Origin: Niebla homalea
Taxonomy: Eukaryota; Ascomycota; Lecanoromycetes; Lecanorales; Ramalinaceae
Direction: 5' to 3'
Assembly: GCA_019925105.1 (NCBI GenBank)
Contig: JAHGAU010000001.1
Coordinates: 992,001 to 1,056,000, forward strand
Length of the DNA stretch: 64,000 bases
A program made the position numbers and the translations under genes. A model generated the notes under the pieces. The model was not told where the DNA came from and ran no database searches. It saw only the letters and a program-made list of their open reading frames with translations. Shown here one piece after another: positions 35,891 through 47,700 of the stretch. The stretch's first letter is position 1, and every line of letters begins with the position of its first letter.

Positions 35891-37750
35891 AGATAAATTA
35901 AGTCTTATAAGGAGAGCTATAAGCTTAAAGGAAAACGTTACTTTTTATTATAATTTTACTAAAAATATTATTACGGAAAAGCTTATTATTAATAATAAGG
36001 AATTTACGTTAACTTTATTATACTTTTTTAAAAGTTATTTTTATTTAAATAATAATATTATTTTATCCTTAAAAACGATCTTAAAGAATCCTTATAAAAG
36101 GTAATAATTTAATATTAACTTAAGATCTTACGATATTCTTTTAAGATATCGGGGAACTCCGGGTATTAATAACTGCCATTTTACTATTATAATTATAGAA
36201 GATTATTATTTAAAGTTTATTAATATATTAAAATTTAAAAGCTTTATTAACTATAATAATTAATTAAAGGATAAACGGCAGACGGATATAAAGTGGATAT
36301 TATTTAACCAGTTTAACGTAAGAAAGAATTAACGTAAGATTATTATTTATTTTCTTAATAAATTTACTTTTAAGATCGACTTTCTTAACTATAAAAAGGA
36401 TTACCTTAAATATCGAATAAATCTATATATTTTTATTAAATAATAAATAGCAATAATACCTTAAATTATTATACTTAATATAATTAATTTCTTACCTATA
36501 ATAGCTCTTAATTAACCTTAAACTCCTAAGGATAAACCTATATATCTTAATAATAAATTAATTAAACGTAACGGTTATACGTTAATCTATTACTTCATAT
36601 TTATTTAAACGTTTTAAGTATATATTATTAAGAAGTTTATCCGGTTTTCTAAATACCTTAAAAACGTATAACTTTATAAAATTCAAAACGAAATTATAAT
36701 AATAAAAAATAATCTTTATATAAGCTTACGTATATCTTACGATAAATATAAATCTAATATTTATAAAGTTTAATATTATACTTATAATCGACTTTTAAAA
36801 GACGCTTAAGCCGTTCCTTATTATACCTTTATATTTATATAATAATTTATCGGATATAAAAATAAATAAACTATAATATATTAATGCTTTTTATTAGATA
36901 TTCCTTAACCTTTAATATCTTTATAAACGTAATATTATATATTAAAATCTAAAGCCAGAAAACGTTCTTATTATAAAGCCGTTTAAGATTATTATTATAG
37001 ACTTTAACCTTTTAAAATTGGTATTAAACGGGGTTTCTTATAGTTTAAGTTAAAAACTTACCTCTACGTTATACTTAAAATCTATCGTAAACACAGGTAC
37101 GGCTTTATAATAAACTTATAGTTTATTAATATTATAATTATAAAACTCTTATATTATTTTTTAAATCAGATTAAAGCTATTAAGTTAAGAAGTTATAAAT
37201 AAATATAAAGGTAAATAAATATATTTATTTATATGGCCGAGGATATTAACGAGAATAACGACTGAATTACCAGTATTTTCATTAAGATTATTAAGTATCG
37301 ATTTAAAAGAAGGTTAACGGTAAACGAATACTTAAAGAAAAAATATAAGAATAATATATTTAAAAAAAATATTAATAAAAATATTAAGAACGTAAATACT
37401 TTAAGGGATAACGATTATATTAACGGTACGTTAACGCTCCGATATTTAAGATTAATAAAAGCTTTATTTATTATTACCGTTATAAATAAGGATATCTAGG
37501 ATTACGTTAATAACCGTTGATCAAATTTAATAAAGCTATAATTACCTTATAACCGATTAATAACTCTTATTTATAACTTATTAAGGACCTTTTTACGTTA
37601 AATAACGAGATATTAAGGTATTAATAAGAACCGTCGTAAGACGTATAAAAGAGAAGCTTTAAATCTTAATATAAAGAAAATAATTAATAGAAGTTAAGGA
37701 AAAGGCCGTTAAACTATTATTTTTATTACTTTAAGAACGTCTTAATATAT
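35891..37750 (+). pseudogene. Large unknown coding relic
   Basis: A single plus frame holds two long stop-free runs: about 71 codons at 35892-36104 and 77 codons at 37266-37496. Their separation is a multiple of three, so they share one reading frame over at least 535 codons. Peptides include LIINNKEFTLTLLYFFKSY, ILLRYRGTPGINNCHFTIII, KDKRQTDIKWILFNQFNVRK, YMAEDINENND and RFKRRLTVNEYLKKKYKNN. The second run is very Lys/Asn rich, as expected from an acidic protein after G-to-A change. Stops between the runs are TAA or TAG. I recognise no catalytic motif and no family. The length fits a transposon protein or a large host protein. The start is not visible. Confidence 0.6.
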
Positions 37751-38709
37751 ACGTTCCGATTTAAAACGAAAAACTTATTAAAGTTAAGTATATCGGTAAA
37801 TATAACGTTTTATCGTTTATTAAATAGCTTTTAAACCGTAATAATACCAATAATATTATAATTAATATATCCGCTTAAAATCGGATATCCTTCGTAACTT
37901 TTTATATTATATAGTTTTTCTTTTACGTCTTAAAGTATTAAATATATTTTATATTAAAAAGGTTTTTTACTTTATATAATAAATCTAACCTTTTAAATAA
38001 TAATAAGCCTTTAACGTTATAATTTAATCTTTATTATTAAGCGTTAAATTATAAGTTATTATATTATCGGACCCTACTATTATTAAGGTATATAATAATA
38101 TTTATATTACGTTACTTATAATTAACGATATAAAAGTTAAATATAATAGTTTTAACCTTAATATAATTGCTTTATATAAGGCTTTTTAATTATAAAAAAA
38201 GTATATTAAGATTATTAATTACATAAAGTATTAATATATTTATATAATAATAACTTAAATCTTACCCCTTATTAAACTTATATAGTAATAAAGTCTTTAG
38301 AAAATAATAAAACGTAATCTTATAGTTTTATTACCGGGGGTTATTTTAAATTACCTACCGGCACCTTATATATTAATCCCAATCAATATAGATCGTTTAC
38401 CGTAAACAGTAATAACTTAAGGTAATTATATTATTACCGTAAATTAAGGTATAACGGCTATTTAAGATATTATTTAAGATGTTAAGCTGGCGGCGGTAAA
38501 CGTAAAAAAGGGGTCTTTTTTAATATTATAAGGATAAAATATTACTTATACGGTTAAGCGGGATAAAATAAAGTTAATCCTTAATAAATTTTATTTTATT
38601 ACTACGCCTTTACGATATTAAATCCTTTTATACTTTATATTTATTTTAACTTTTAAATCTTAAATTATTATTCTATAACTTTCTATTTTTATTAATATTT
38701 ATTGTTTTT
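37751..38709. other. RIP-eroded sequence with small GC-richer spots
   Basis: The frame of the preceding relic becomes stop-dense. Spots at 38333-38370 (TACCGGGGGTTATTTT and CCTACCGGCACC) and 38483-38500 (TTAAGCTGGCGGCGG) are less mutated. No gene is recognised. Confidence 0.35.
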
Positions 38710-38925
38710 AAAGTAATTTATATATTAATATTAACTTTAATAAAGACGGGTATATAATTATTTAAAGTAATCTATATATTAATATTAAGTTTAATAAAAA
38801 CGGGTATATAACCCTCCCGAGTAATTTATATATTAATATTAAAGTTAATAAAAAAGGGTATATAATCCTTAAAAATAATTTCTATATTATTATTAAGTTT
38901 ATTAAAAAAAAGTATATAATCCTCT
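38710..38925. repeat. 54-bp tandem repeat, four units
   Basis: Units start at 38710, 38764, 38818 and 38872. Each contains the pattern GTAATTTATATATTAATATT followed by (A)GTTTAATAAAAACGGGTATATAA. Differences between units are mostly transitions, with a few others, and the last unit is the most diverged. A partial fifth unit may follow (38926-38970). The period equals 18 codons, but all frames carry stops. Confidence 0.9.
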
Positions 38926-41709
38926 TACTAGAAAGTTATATTTATAAAAGTACCCCTAGAAATTCCATTTATAAGGTATTATAATAATAATTAATATAAC
39001 ACTAAAAAATTATACTTATACTTATTAAGAATACTTTTATATTACGTATAAAGTATTAAGAGGTATTAAAATAATTATAAATAAATAAAGGAGAAGGCTT
39101 ACTTATTATTACTTATATCCTTTATTCTTTAAACTTTTAATACTTTAAAAGATTAAGGTATATAAGTATTATAAGCTTTTCTTAATAAGTTAAAGTTAAA
39201 TATATATAATCTTATCGCCGGTATTATAAAGCTTAAGCTTTTTATCCGGTTAAAGGTAAAGTTTTATTCTGGATTTTAAATCTTAATAAATATTTTAATT
39301 GCGAAGTTAATTAATTAAAACTTTAAATATCGATTTAATAAAGGTTTTTATACGCCGTTACGTTATATTATTATAATATAAGAAGTTCTTTATTATAATA
39401 GCGGTAAATATATATTATTATATTGTTTTTAATACTCCTTAAATTAGGACGTTTTCCTTTTTATAAGCTATATTATCTATTTAAGTTTACTTATTATTTA
39501 CTTTAATATTATAAAATCTTTATAATTTACCTTATAAAAAAACGTGAATTCTAAAGTTAAAATTACGGAGATTACGCTTAAATTAAATAGCTGTTTAAAA
39601 ACGAATAATTTAATTCCATTTTTAATTATAAATTTAATATATCGCTCCCGTTTAACTATAAATTAAGCTTTCTTTAAGTTAAAATATTATTAAAGATATT
39701 TATTTTATTACTTTAATATTATTATTAAGTTTTAATATAGTTTATTAAGTTTAGAAAATCCGCGGGTATCAATCTTTTATTAAAGGTATTTAAACGTTAA
39801 AGACCGTTAACTTAAAACCTTTTATAATTTAATATCTTAAAATAACGGCTTTATTTTATAATTAAAATTAATAATATTATCCTGGTAATTTAATTTAATT
39901 ATAAACTTAACGATATAATATTAATTTTACTTAAAAGTATATATTAATTTCTTTATAATAAATATTTTTATATATTTTAAATATTTAAGCGTAATAAAGA
40001 TAATAAACATAAAGATTCTATAGCCGATTAAGCGATTATTTAAACCCTTTTAAGGACTAATAAAGGCCCGGCTTAATAAAACTTAAGTCGATTTTAAGAA
40101 ACCCGGTAAAAGAGTTTTAAAGTATTAAGGATTTATTTATCTTTATCGTAGGGTATATTGGATATAACGTTAATAGGGTTATAAGCTATTAAAACCCTAA
40201 TCTTTTATAATTAATTATAAGAATTTAAGGTATTTAAGCGGTAAGATTTTTATTATTTAATTTTAAGCCGATCGTAGCCGCTATTATAGCCGCCCGTTTA
40301 CGGAAAAAGTAATATAAAGTATTATTGACTTTTTACCCTTAATCAGAATCTTAAGATCGTTAAATAAAGCGTTCTTTATTTTCCTTATATATATATTTAT
40401 AATTTAAGTATTTATAATAACCTTTAACCTTACGTTTAGGACCTTACGTAGTAAATTTTAACCTTATTTAAACCGTTAATAACTTTATAAATATTCTTAT
40501 TCTTATTTTAAATATTAATACCAATCTATATATTTTAATTATTATTACGACTTTTTATTATTAATATAATCCGGTAAGTTTTTTTAAAAATAAAAATTCT
40601 AATGTAAAAAACTAAATTTTTAATTATTATTTATTATACCGGAGTCTAACTTAATCCGAATTAAATATTCTAGTTACTATTTATAAGGTTATAGTAAACC
40701 TATTAAATTACCCAATAAATAATTCTTAATCATTTATAGATCGTTAAAAACTTTATTAAAAAAATAGATATAAATAAGTCGGAATATATTATAATAAACG
40801 ACGTAAATAATAATATAATAAATAATAATAAAAGTAATATAACGAGTAATAAATAAAGTAATATATTTAATAACGTAAAGGATAATATACTTATTAAAGA
40901 TAAAGTTAATAAATTAAAAGAAATAAACTATTTAATTTATATTTTAAGAAATAGGTTTTAAGAAAAAAGTAAAATTATTATATTTATTATTATTGATATT
41001 AATATTATAAACGGTAAGTTAAACGAATCGCGAGATATATAATAATAAAGATTTATTATAATAAAGTATTTCTATCCTTTATAAAGTTATTATTAACTTC
41101 ATATATTAATAATAAGGATAGAATATTAGGATTATAATATTTATTAATAATTTATAATATTAAATCTATATACTTTTTTTTTAACCGTTATTACCGTTTT
41201 TCGATACCGTATTAAAGTCGGAAGGTTACGGGTAATAAATATAATTTATATTATACTTAGAGTTAATTAATAAGTTATATATCGTATCGTATTTATTATT
41301 TTTAATATTAAAGGTAATTATTATTTATATTTTTCGATCGATAAATATAAAACCGTTTATTCCTTTATATAATTAATACTATATTTACGCTATATAGCTA
41401 CGTAAGTTTATCCGCTTTTTTTATAAGGTTTAATTTCCGTTTCGTAAATCGTTAAGTTTTAATTTTTACTTAATATAATATATTAAGTTTAATAATCGTA
41501 AAATAAAATAATAAATTATAAAGTAAGATCCTCAAAATAAAACGCTTTTTATCTTAAATAGCCTTTAATAATAAATTATAACTTTAAGCGGTAATAATTT
41601 ATAACTTTAATTAACGGCTTAATATTAAAAGTAATAACCGATTATTTTTTACTTAAAATACTATTAATCCACTTAATATAAAAACTTTAAACTTAAAGTT
41701 ATATAATTA
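38926..41709. other. RIP-eroded sequence, no assignable gene
   Basis: AT-rich. A plus stretch around 39540-39660 gives VNSKVKITEITLKLNSCLK, which looks coding-like but is short. No family recognised. Confidence 0.35.
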
Positions 41710-42160
41710 AAAAGATATTTTTCTTAATTTTTACCTTTATTACGTTACTTTTTATTTTTAAGTTTTATAGTATTAATATAAAGGCTATTTACGTAATATC
41801 CTTAAATAGCGCCGCTATAATATTAAGCAGCGTTATAATATTAAACAGCGCTATAATATTAAATAGTACTATAATATCGGGTAGCGTTATAATATCGGGT
41901 AACGCTATAAAATCGGGTAACGTTATAATATTAGGTAATACCGTAACGAATTTAGTACCAGAAATACTATAGTTTAAAGTAATAACCTATAACGAACCTT
42001 TTTACCCCTCGTTAATATATATTACGCCTAAATTCCAATAAAAGTAAATTATAACCTTTTTACTTTATCCCGCTATTAATTACCGTAATAGGTCGCAAAA
42101 TCCGGGTATAACGGATTATACCTCGAACGCTAAAGACTTTAAGTCTTATCTTTAATTTTA
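41710..42160 (+). pseudogene. Repeat-containing coding relic of unknown identity
   Basis: A plus frame is stop-free for about 80 codons, from YIIKKIFFLIFTF near 41714 through a hexapeptide repeat (IILNSA, IISGSV and similar) to LVPEIL at about 41970. It continues as FKVITYNEPFYPSLIYITPK and NYRNRSQNPGITDYTSNAKD with few stops. The repeat would have been Thr/Ser/Gly/Asn rich. The minus strand of the repeat is also open (LPDIITLPDIIV type), so strand is a judgement based on the flanks. No domain recognised. Confidence 0.4.
41813..41938. repeat. 18-bp tandem repeat, seven units
   Basis: Seven consecutive 18-bp units of the form CG(C/T)TATAATAT(T/C)(A/G)(A/G)G(C/T)A(G/A). Differences are almost all transitions, apart from one T-to-A. 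The 18-bp period keeps a reading frame open and encodes a hexapeptide repeat on either strand. Confidence 0.92.
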
Positions 42161-43742
42161 CATTATAATTAATATTAATCCTTTAAAAGTATATTAAGTA
42201 TTTCTTAACTTATTATATATAAGCTTAATTTTTAAGGAAGGTATATATTAATTAAAATTAAAATTTTATGAAAATTATATCCTTAATAAAAATTCTATAA
42301 TATTTATTATACTTTTATATTTATTAAAATAATATAAAAAAATTATTATAAGGAAATTTATAAATAATAATAATATAATATAATTTATTTATTTATCAAA
42401 TAATTTTTTTATAAATAAATAATATATTATCCGTTATATTATTATATTTTCCGTTACGTTAAGATATTTACTTTATCCATAGCCTTTTAATCGTATTATA
42501 AGTATTTACTTATAATTTCGATTTTTAAATATATTTTATAAATAAAAATATAATTTATATATATTTTATTAATTAATTAATATTATTAATAATAAAGGAA
42601 AAAAATAAATATATTAAATAAAATATAAAAGGAATTAAGTTTATTATATTTAAAACTAATATTATAAAAAAGAATAATTTAAATATAAACTTATATATAT
42701 TATTTAAGTTAATAAAATATAATAATTCATTTTAATTTATATATTAATAGAATTAATATATAAAAGGAATATAATATTTATATAAATATTAAGATTAATA
42801 TTTTATTATAAGACTTAAGATTTATAATAACGTATATCTTTTTAATTATAAAATATCTTATTTATTAAAAACCTTTCTTAAAAAACTACGTTAAATATTT
42901 TAGATTTTATCGGTAATTTAATACGGAATTTAATTATTAAATATTTATAAATTATACGGAAGAGTATACTTATTTAAGTTAACGCTTTTTATAATAACTT
43001 CTTTTATTAACGTTTTATATATATTTAGGTTAAGAGGCTTATAAGATACTTTAAAGCTTACCGAGCCTTTATCGTTAAAAAAACGGGGAAATTTATAATA
43101 TAACTAGCTATTAAATTAACTTAACGGAAGCTTAAATAGATATTTACTTAGTTTACGTACGTAAAAAATTATAAAGTATATTTTCTTAATATTTAATAGG
43201 TATTATATATTTAAAAATAAAAAGGATTTTAAATATATATATGGGTAATTAATAAAGTAAAGTTTAACGTTAGATTTAACGTAAAAAACCCTTATGGCCT
43301 TTTAAGAATTTAAGGTACATTTAGCCCGTACGGGTTCCTATAATTAAACTTTACGATAAAGTTATGGCTTATTAATACGTATTCTGGTACCTTAAACCTT
43401 ACGGTTATTTTAACGTATAGGGTATATAAAACCTTTATAGTATTAAGTAACCGTATACTTAATTGGAACCTTAAAGGCCGAATTAACCTTACGGTTAAGG
43501 AATACCTTAAAGAAGCGGTATACTTTATAGTACCTATATTTTTACTTATTATTAAATAACTTGGTAAGAATCTATAACGTTTATTTAAACTTTAAAGTCT
43601 ATATTTTAAATATAAAATATTATTTTAATTAATAATTTTCTTACTTTATAATACTTAATTCAATATAAATATAAAAGGAAAGCTAAAACTTAATTAAATA
43701 AAGCCTATATAAGGCCTTAAATATGAGAAACCTTCCTTACCC
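42161..43742. other. RIP-eroded sequence, no assignable gene
   Basis: Extremely AT-rich, especially 42240-42800, with almost no G or C. A slightly GC-richer stretch at 43270-43520 keeps pieces such as GCCCGTACGGGTTCC but shows no readable gene. Confidence 0.35.
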
Positions 43743-43760
43743 TTTTTTTTTTTTTTTTTA
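43743..43760. repeat. T18 homopolymer tract
   Basis: Eighteen T residues between CC and ACCG. Read on the minus strand this is an A18 run, which could mark the 3' tail of a minus-strand retroposed sequence lying at higher coordinates. No reverse transcriptase was recognised there. Confidence 0.7.
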
Positions 43761-44504
43761 CCGTTAATTAATCTTATATCCTTAAGAATATATCGAAATT
43801 CTATTTATTAATTATGAAATTCATCCATTTATTCCTATATAATTATAATATAACGATATATCTTATTAATATGGTCGTTTTTATTTTAATCTTTTATTAT
43901 AGCGTTAATTTATTCTTTAATTTTATGTAATCGTTTTTATAAAACTTTTAAAACCTCCTTTAAGTTAACTTTATCGTATTATAATATTTTATAAAAATAA
44001 TATCGATATTTCGATAATAATTAGATTACTTAAAGCGTTTCCGCTTATTAAAATGACCTAAGGAATATTAAAATAGTAATTATTAAATAGGAAATATTTA
44101 AGAAGGGTATTAATAAGGTTAATCCGTAAAGTTACTTATTACTTTAATATAAATATAAGGGTAAATATTATAATAAATTCTAAACCGAATAAAACAATAA
44201 GTTTTTTATTGGTTAAGTTATTATAAACGGTTAAGGGTATTATCGTTAAAATTAATAATAAATAATAACTTAAAATATTAGCCACTTAAATTAAATTATA
44301 AGTTAAGAAACTATTTATTATTAAAGAAAGCTTTAAGTTAATATTAAATTACTTAAATCCTTTTATAGGTCTGATTTCTATTATAATAATATTGGTTATC
44401 TTAAGGGTTAAAAGAAGTCTCGTATCTGACTCCGTAAGTTTATAGAAAGGTAAAGGTTACGTTAAGGGGTTTACGTTTTTTATAATAAAAGGTTTATTAT
44501 ATAA
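43761..44504. other. RIP-eroded sequence
   Basis: AT-rich, no gene recognised. Confidence 0.35.
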
Positions 44505-44534
44505 TTCGCCGATAATATTAAGAATATCGGCGAA
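44505..44534. repeat. Perfect inverted repeat, 10-bp arms
   Basis: TTCGCCGATA at 44505-44514 and TATCGGCGAA at 44525-44534 are exact reverse complements around a 10-nt loop. It resembles an intrinsic hairpin but lacks a T-run, and bacterial-type terminators are not expected in this genome. Its meaning is unknown. Confidence 0.8.
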
Positions 44535-44746
44535 TATAAAGAACTTGAGTTAAAAGTTAAAATTTATACTATAATAAATAGAAATACGTAATACTTAATA
44601 ATAATATAGGCTAAAAGGCTAAAAAAGAAGTTAAAGCGTAAATACTAAATTATAAAATGAAAAATCGAAGAAAGAAGATTATAAATCCGCCGCCCTTTAT
44701 ACCTTTTCGGCTTAATATCCCTATTATTTAATTAATTACCAAGGCT

Positions 44747-44770
44747 CCCCCCCCCCCCTCCCCCTTTTTT
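44747..44770. repeat. C12-T-C5-T6 polypyrimidine tract
   Basis: Twelve C residues, one T, five C and six T. The minus strand is a purine run with long G tracts that could form a G-quadruplex or could be the polypurine tract of a minus-strand LTR element. No LTR was identified beside it. Confidence 0.85.
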
Positions 44771-47700
44771 CCGATCGTGTTATATTTACCAATTATTAAT
44801 TTACGATAATAATTATAATAACCGGTTAGGTCCTTTATTTAATGCCGGTTCTGGCGTTTAAAACTTATCCCAGATATTTACTTTAATATTAACTTAAAGT
44901 ATTAATAAATATAGCGCTTAAGTAATTTTATTAATATTAATCCCGAGAGGGTCTTAAGGGATCTAAATAATAAATATCTAAATATTAAGTATATTAAGAA
45001 TAAAAACGTTAAATATTTACTTAATAACGTAATTATAATAATAAAAAGCTTTTTTTATAATTTATTAATAAGAGGTTAATTATTTACGGAAGACTAAAGG
45101 AAGAAGATTTATATAAGAACTCTTACGATTAAATCCTTAATTAATAAGTAATACGTGGTACGCGAATTTACCGTAATTAATATATAGGTAAATTTAAAAC
45201 CAGATCATAAAACTTAAGGATATAATCGTAATCGCAATTTAGCCGATATAAGCGTAACGTAAGGTAATATTTTAAATAAAGAAGTAAAGTTTTATAAGGT
45301 AAAGTTACTATATATAAACTCTTATAAATAGCTGATTAAACGTTATAAGATAAAGAAGTCTTTTATAATTACTTTATAAAACGCGGTACGCTTCGTACCG
45401 AAAGCTTAATAAAAAAAGGCTAAATACTATTAAAATAAAGGCTACGATTAAAAAGGCTATAATAAAGTAAATAATCCCTATAAAATATAATTAATATTAT
45501 AGACTTAATAAAGGGTTAATAATTCGTCCGATGAATATATATTAAGTTTATATAAACCGGGTAAAGTATAAATTAATTCTAAAGCCTTACGTTTATTTAA
45601 TATTAATATTAATGGCGCAATAACATTTTTTAATAAAAAAGGATATAATATTAAAAAAAATTAAGCGGCTATATAAGGCGCTTAACGCTTATAGAAAATG
45701 CCCGTAATATAAGGAAAGATAAAAAATAATTATTATTTTTTAGAAGATTTTATATTAAGATTTAAAATATAAAGTTAACCTTATAATATATTTAATCGAT
45801 TATTATAATTATATTAATAGAAATAATTACAATAAAAAAAATTTATAAGAAGAGAAAAGTAAAATAAAGCTTTTAAATATATATATTAATTTAAAAAGCT
45901 TGGTTTAATCTTAACTATTATATAAGTAATTAAATTATAAATAATATAAACGCTGTTAAAATAATTAATATATATTAAGGTAATACGCCTTAAATTAAGT
46001 TAAAAAACCATTTAAAAAGCTTAATTATTTTAGGTTAAATATTTTTAAGATAAGTAAATTAAGAAAAATAACCCGTAAAAGTAATAAATAGCGTTTAACT
46101 TAAATTAAATATTATTATATATACCGTTATTAAGTTTAATCTAAAATAGACTTCCTATTATTTTAGGTTATAATTTTTATAATTAAAAAAATTAATAAAT
46201 ACGTTAAGAACTTCGGAGTAAAAATAATATACGGTTATATAAAGGATAATTTATATTATTAAATATATATTAATTGGGTAATTAAACTTTATAATAATAA
46301 TAATCTTTACGGGTAATTACTTAAGTTTAAGATATCGGCTACGATCTCCGCGTTAAGCTTTATGATCTCCTTATAATAATATTGGATCGCATTAACCGTT
46401 TTCCTTTATAAGAAATAACTTAATAGTTAATATTTATAAAAATTTATAATTTCCCGATACGTAAATTTTAAATATTTTAATTAAATTCCTTCCGGCGGCT
46501 TAATTATATATTAATTAACCTAATTACTATAAGCCCGTAAAGTACTTAAAACTTAAAGTATTTGTGATTATAATTTAATAATATATATAATAAGCGATAT
46601 CTTAAATACCTTAAGTTTATTAATAAGTTTCTCGCGTTATAAAAATTTATCTTAAAAACCGGTATTATCTTTATAAAGCCAGATTTAACTTACTTTATAA
46701 CTTACCGTATTATATACTTTAAAGAAAGCTTTAATATTTATATATTTTTACGGGATATTTTTTATTAAAATTATTAATATACGTTTTAAAGATTAAAGAT
46801 ATTATTATTAATAAGAAATGAAAAGACGGGTTTCGGCTTAAATTATAAGGCAGAAATAAATATAAAAAGCGACCTATAATATTAAATAAACTTAATAAAT
46901 AAAATTATAAGAAATTTCTATACCGTTTTAAGTAAAACGGTTAAGTCCTTAAATATTAGATTTTACCGATCGGGTTATATTTAAAGAGATTAAAATAAAC
47001 ATTATTATAAATACTGGAGGTAAAAATAACTTTATAATTAATTAAAGATAACATTAGAAAAAGAACTTATTTAACCCGTATAAGTTAAGATATAATGCCC
47101 GTTCCGAGAAAGTAACGTAAATTACTTTAATTATATAACGGTTAAACACCGGCAATATTATAAAGCTTTTACTTTTTAAGTTAAGATTACCACTTAACTT
47201 AAATAGGTCCGGTGCTTTTAATTAATGGTATTACTTTATTTAAGGAGTATAAAGATGATAATCTTAATAATAAAAATTATTATAAATATAATTAAAAAAA
47301 CTAATAATAAATAAACTATTATACCTTAAGCTTTTTAAGCGGACGGAAAAGTGTTTTATAAGGATTCCTATATATTTACCGGAAATATTTTAAACTTAAG
47401 CTATAAATATATTAAAAAATGTATTATAAATAGCGTTCTTTTATATTTATTATAATAAAAATTTAACGGATAATAAATATTAAATTTAAAAATAAATATT
47501 ACTGAAATATTAAGGGGTTTAAGATCGGACGTTAATAAGTACTTTAATTACTTAATTTATATATAATGTAAAGTTTTCTATAATTTATTTAAAATATTTC
47601 CCAATCTATACTTCCTATTATTAATACGGTAAATACGTGTGGCTTAAGGTAAGTACGTAAATCTTTATTAAAGTTTAAAAAGTTATATTAATTAACTTAT

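Noticed and set aside
44505..44534. Hairpin as a rho-independent terminator
   Set aside because: No T-run follows, and the genome is fungal, where such terminators do not act.
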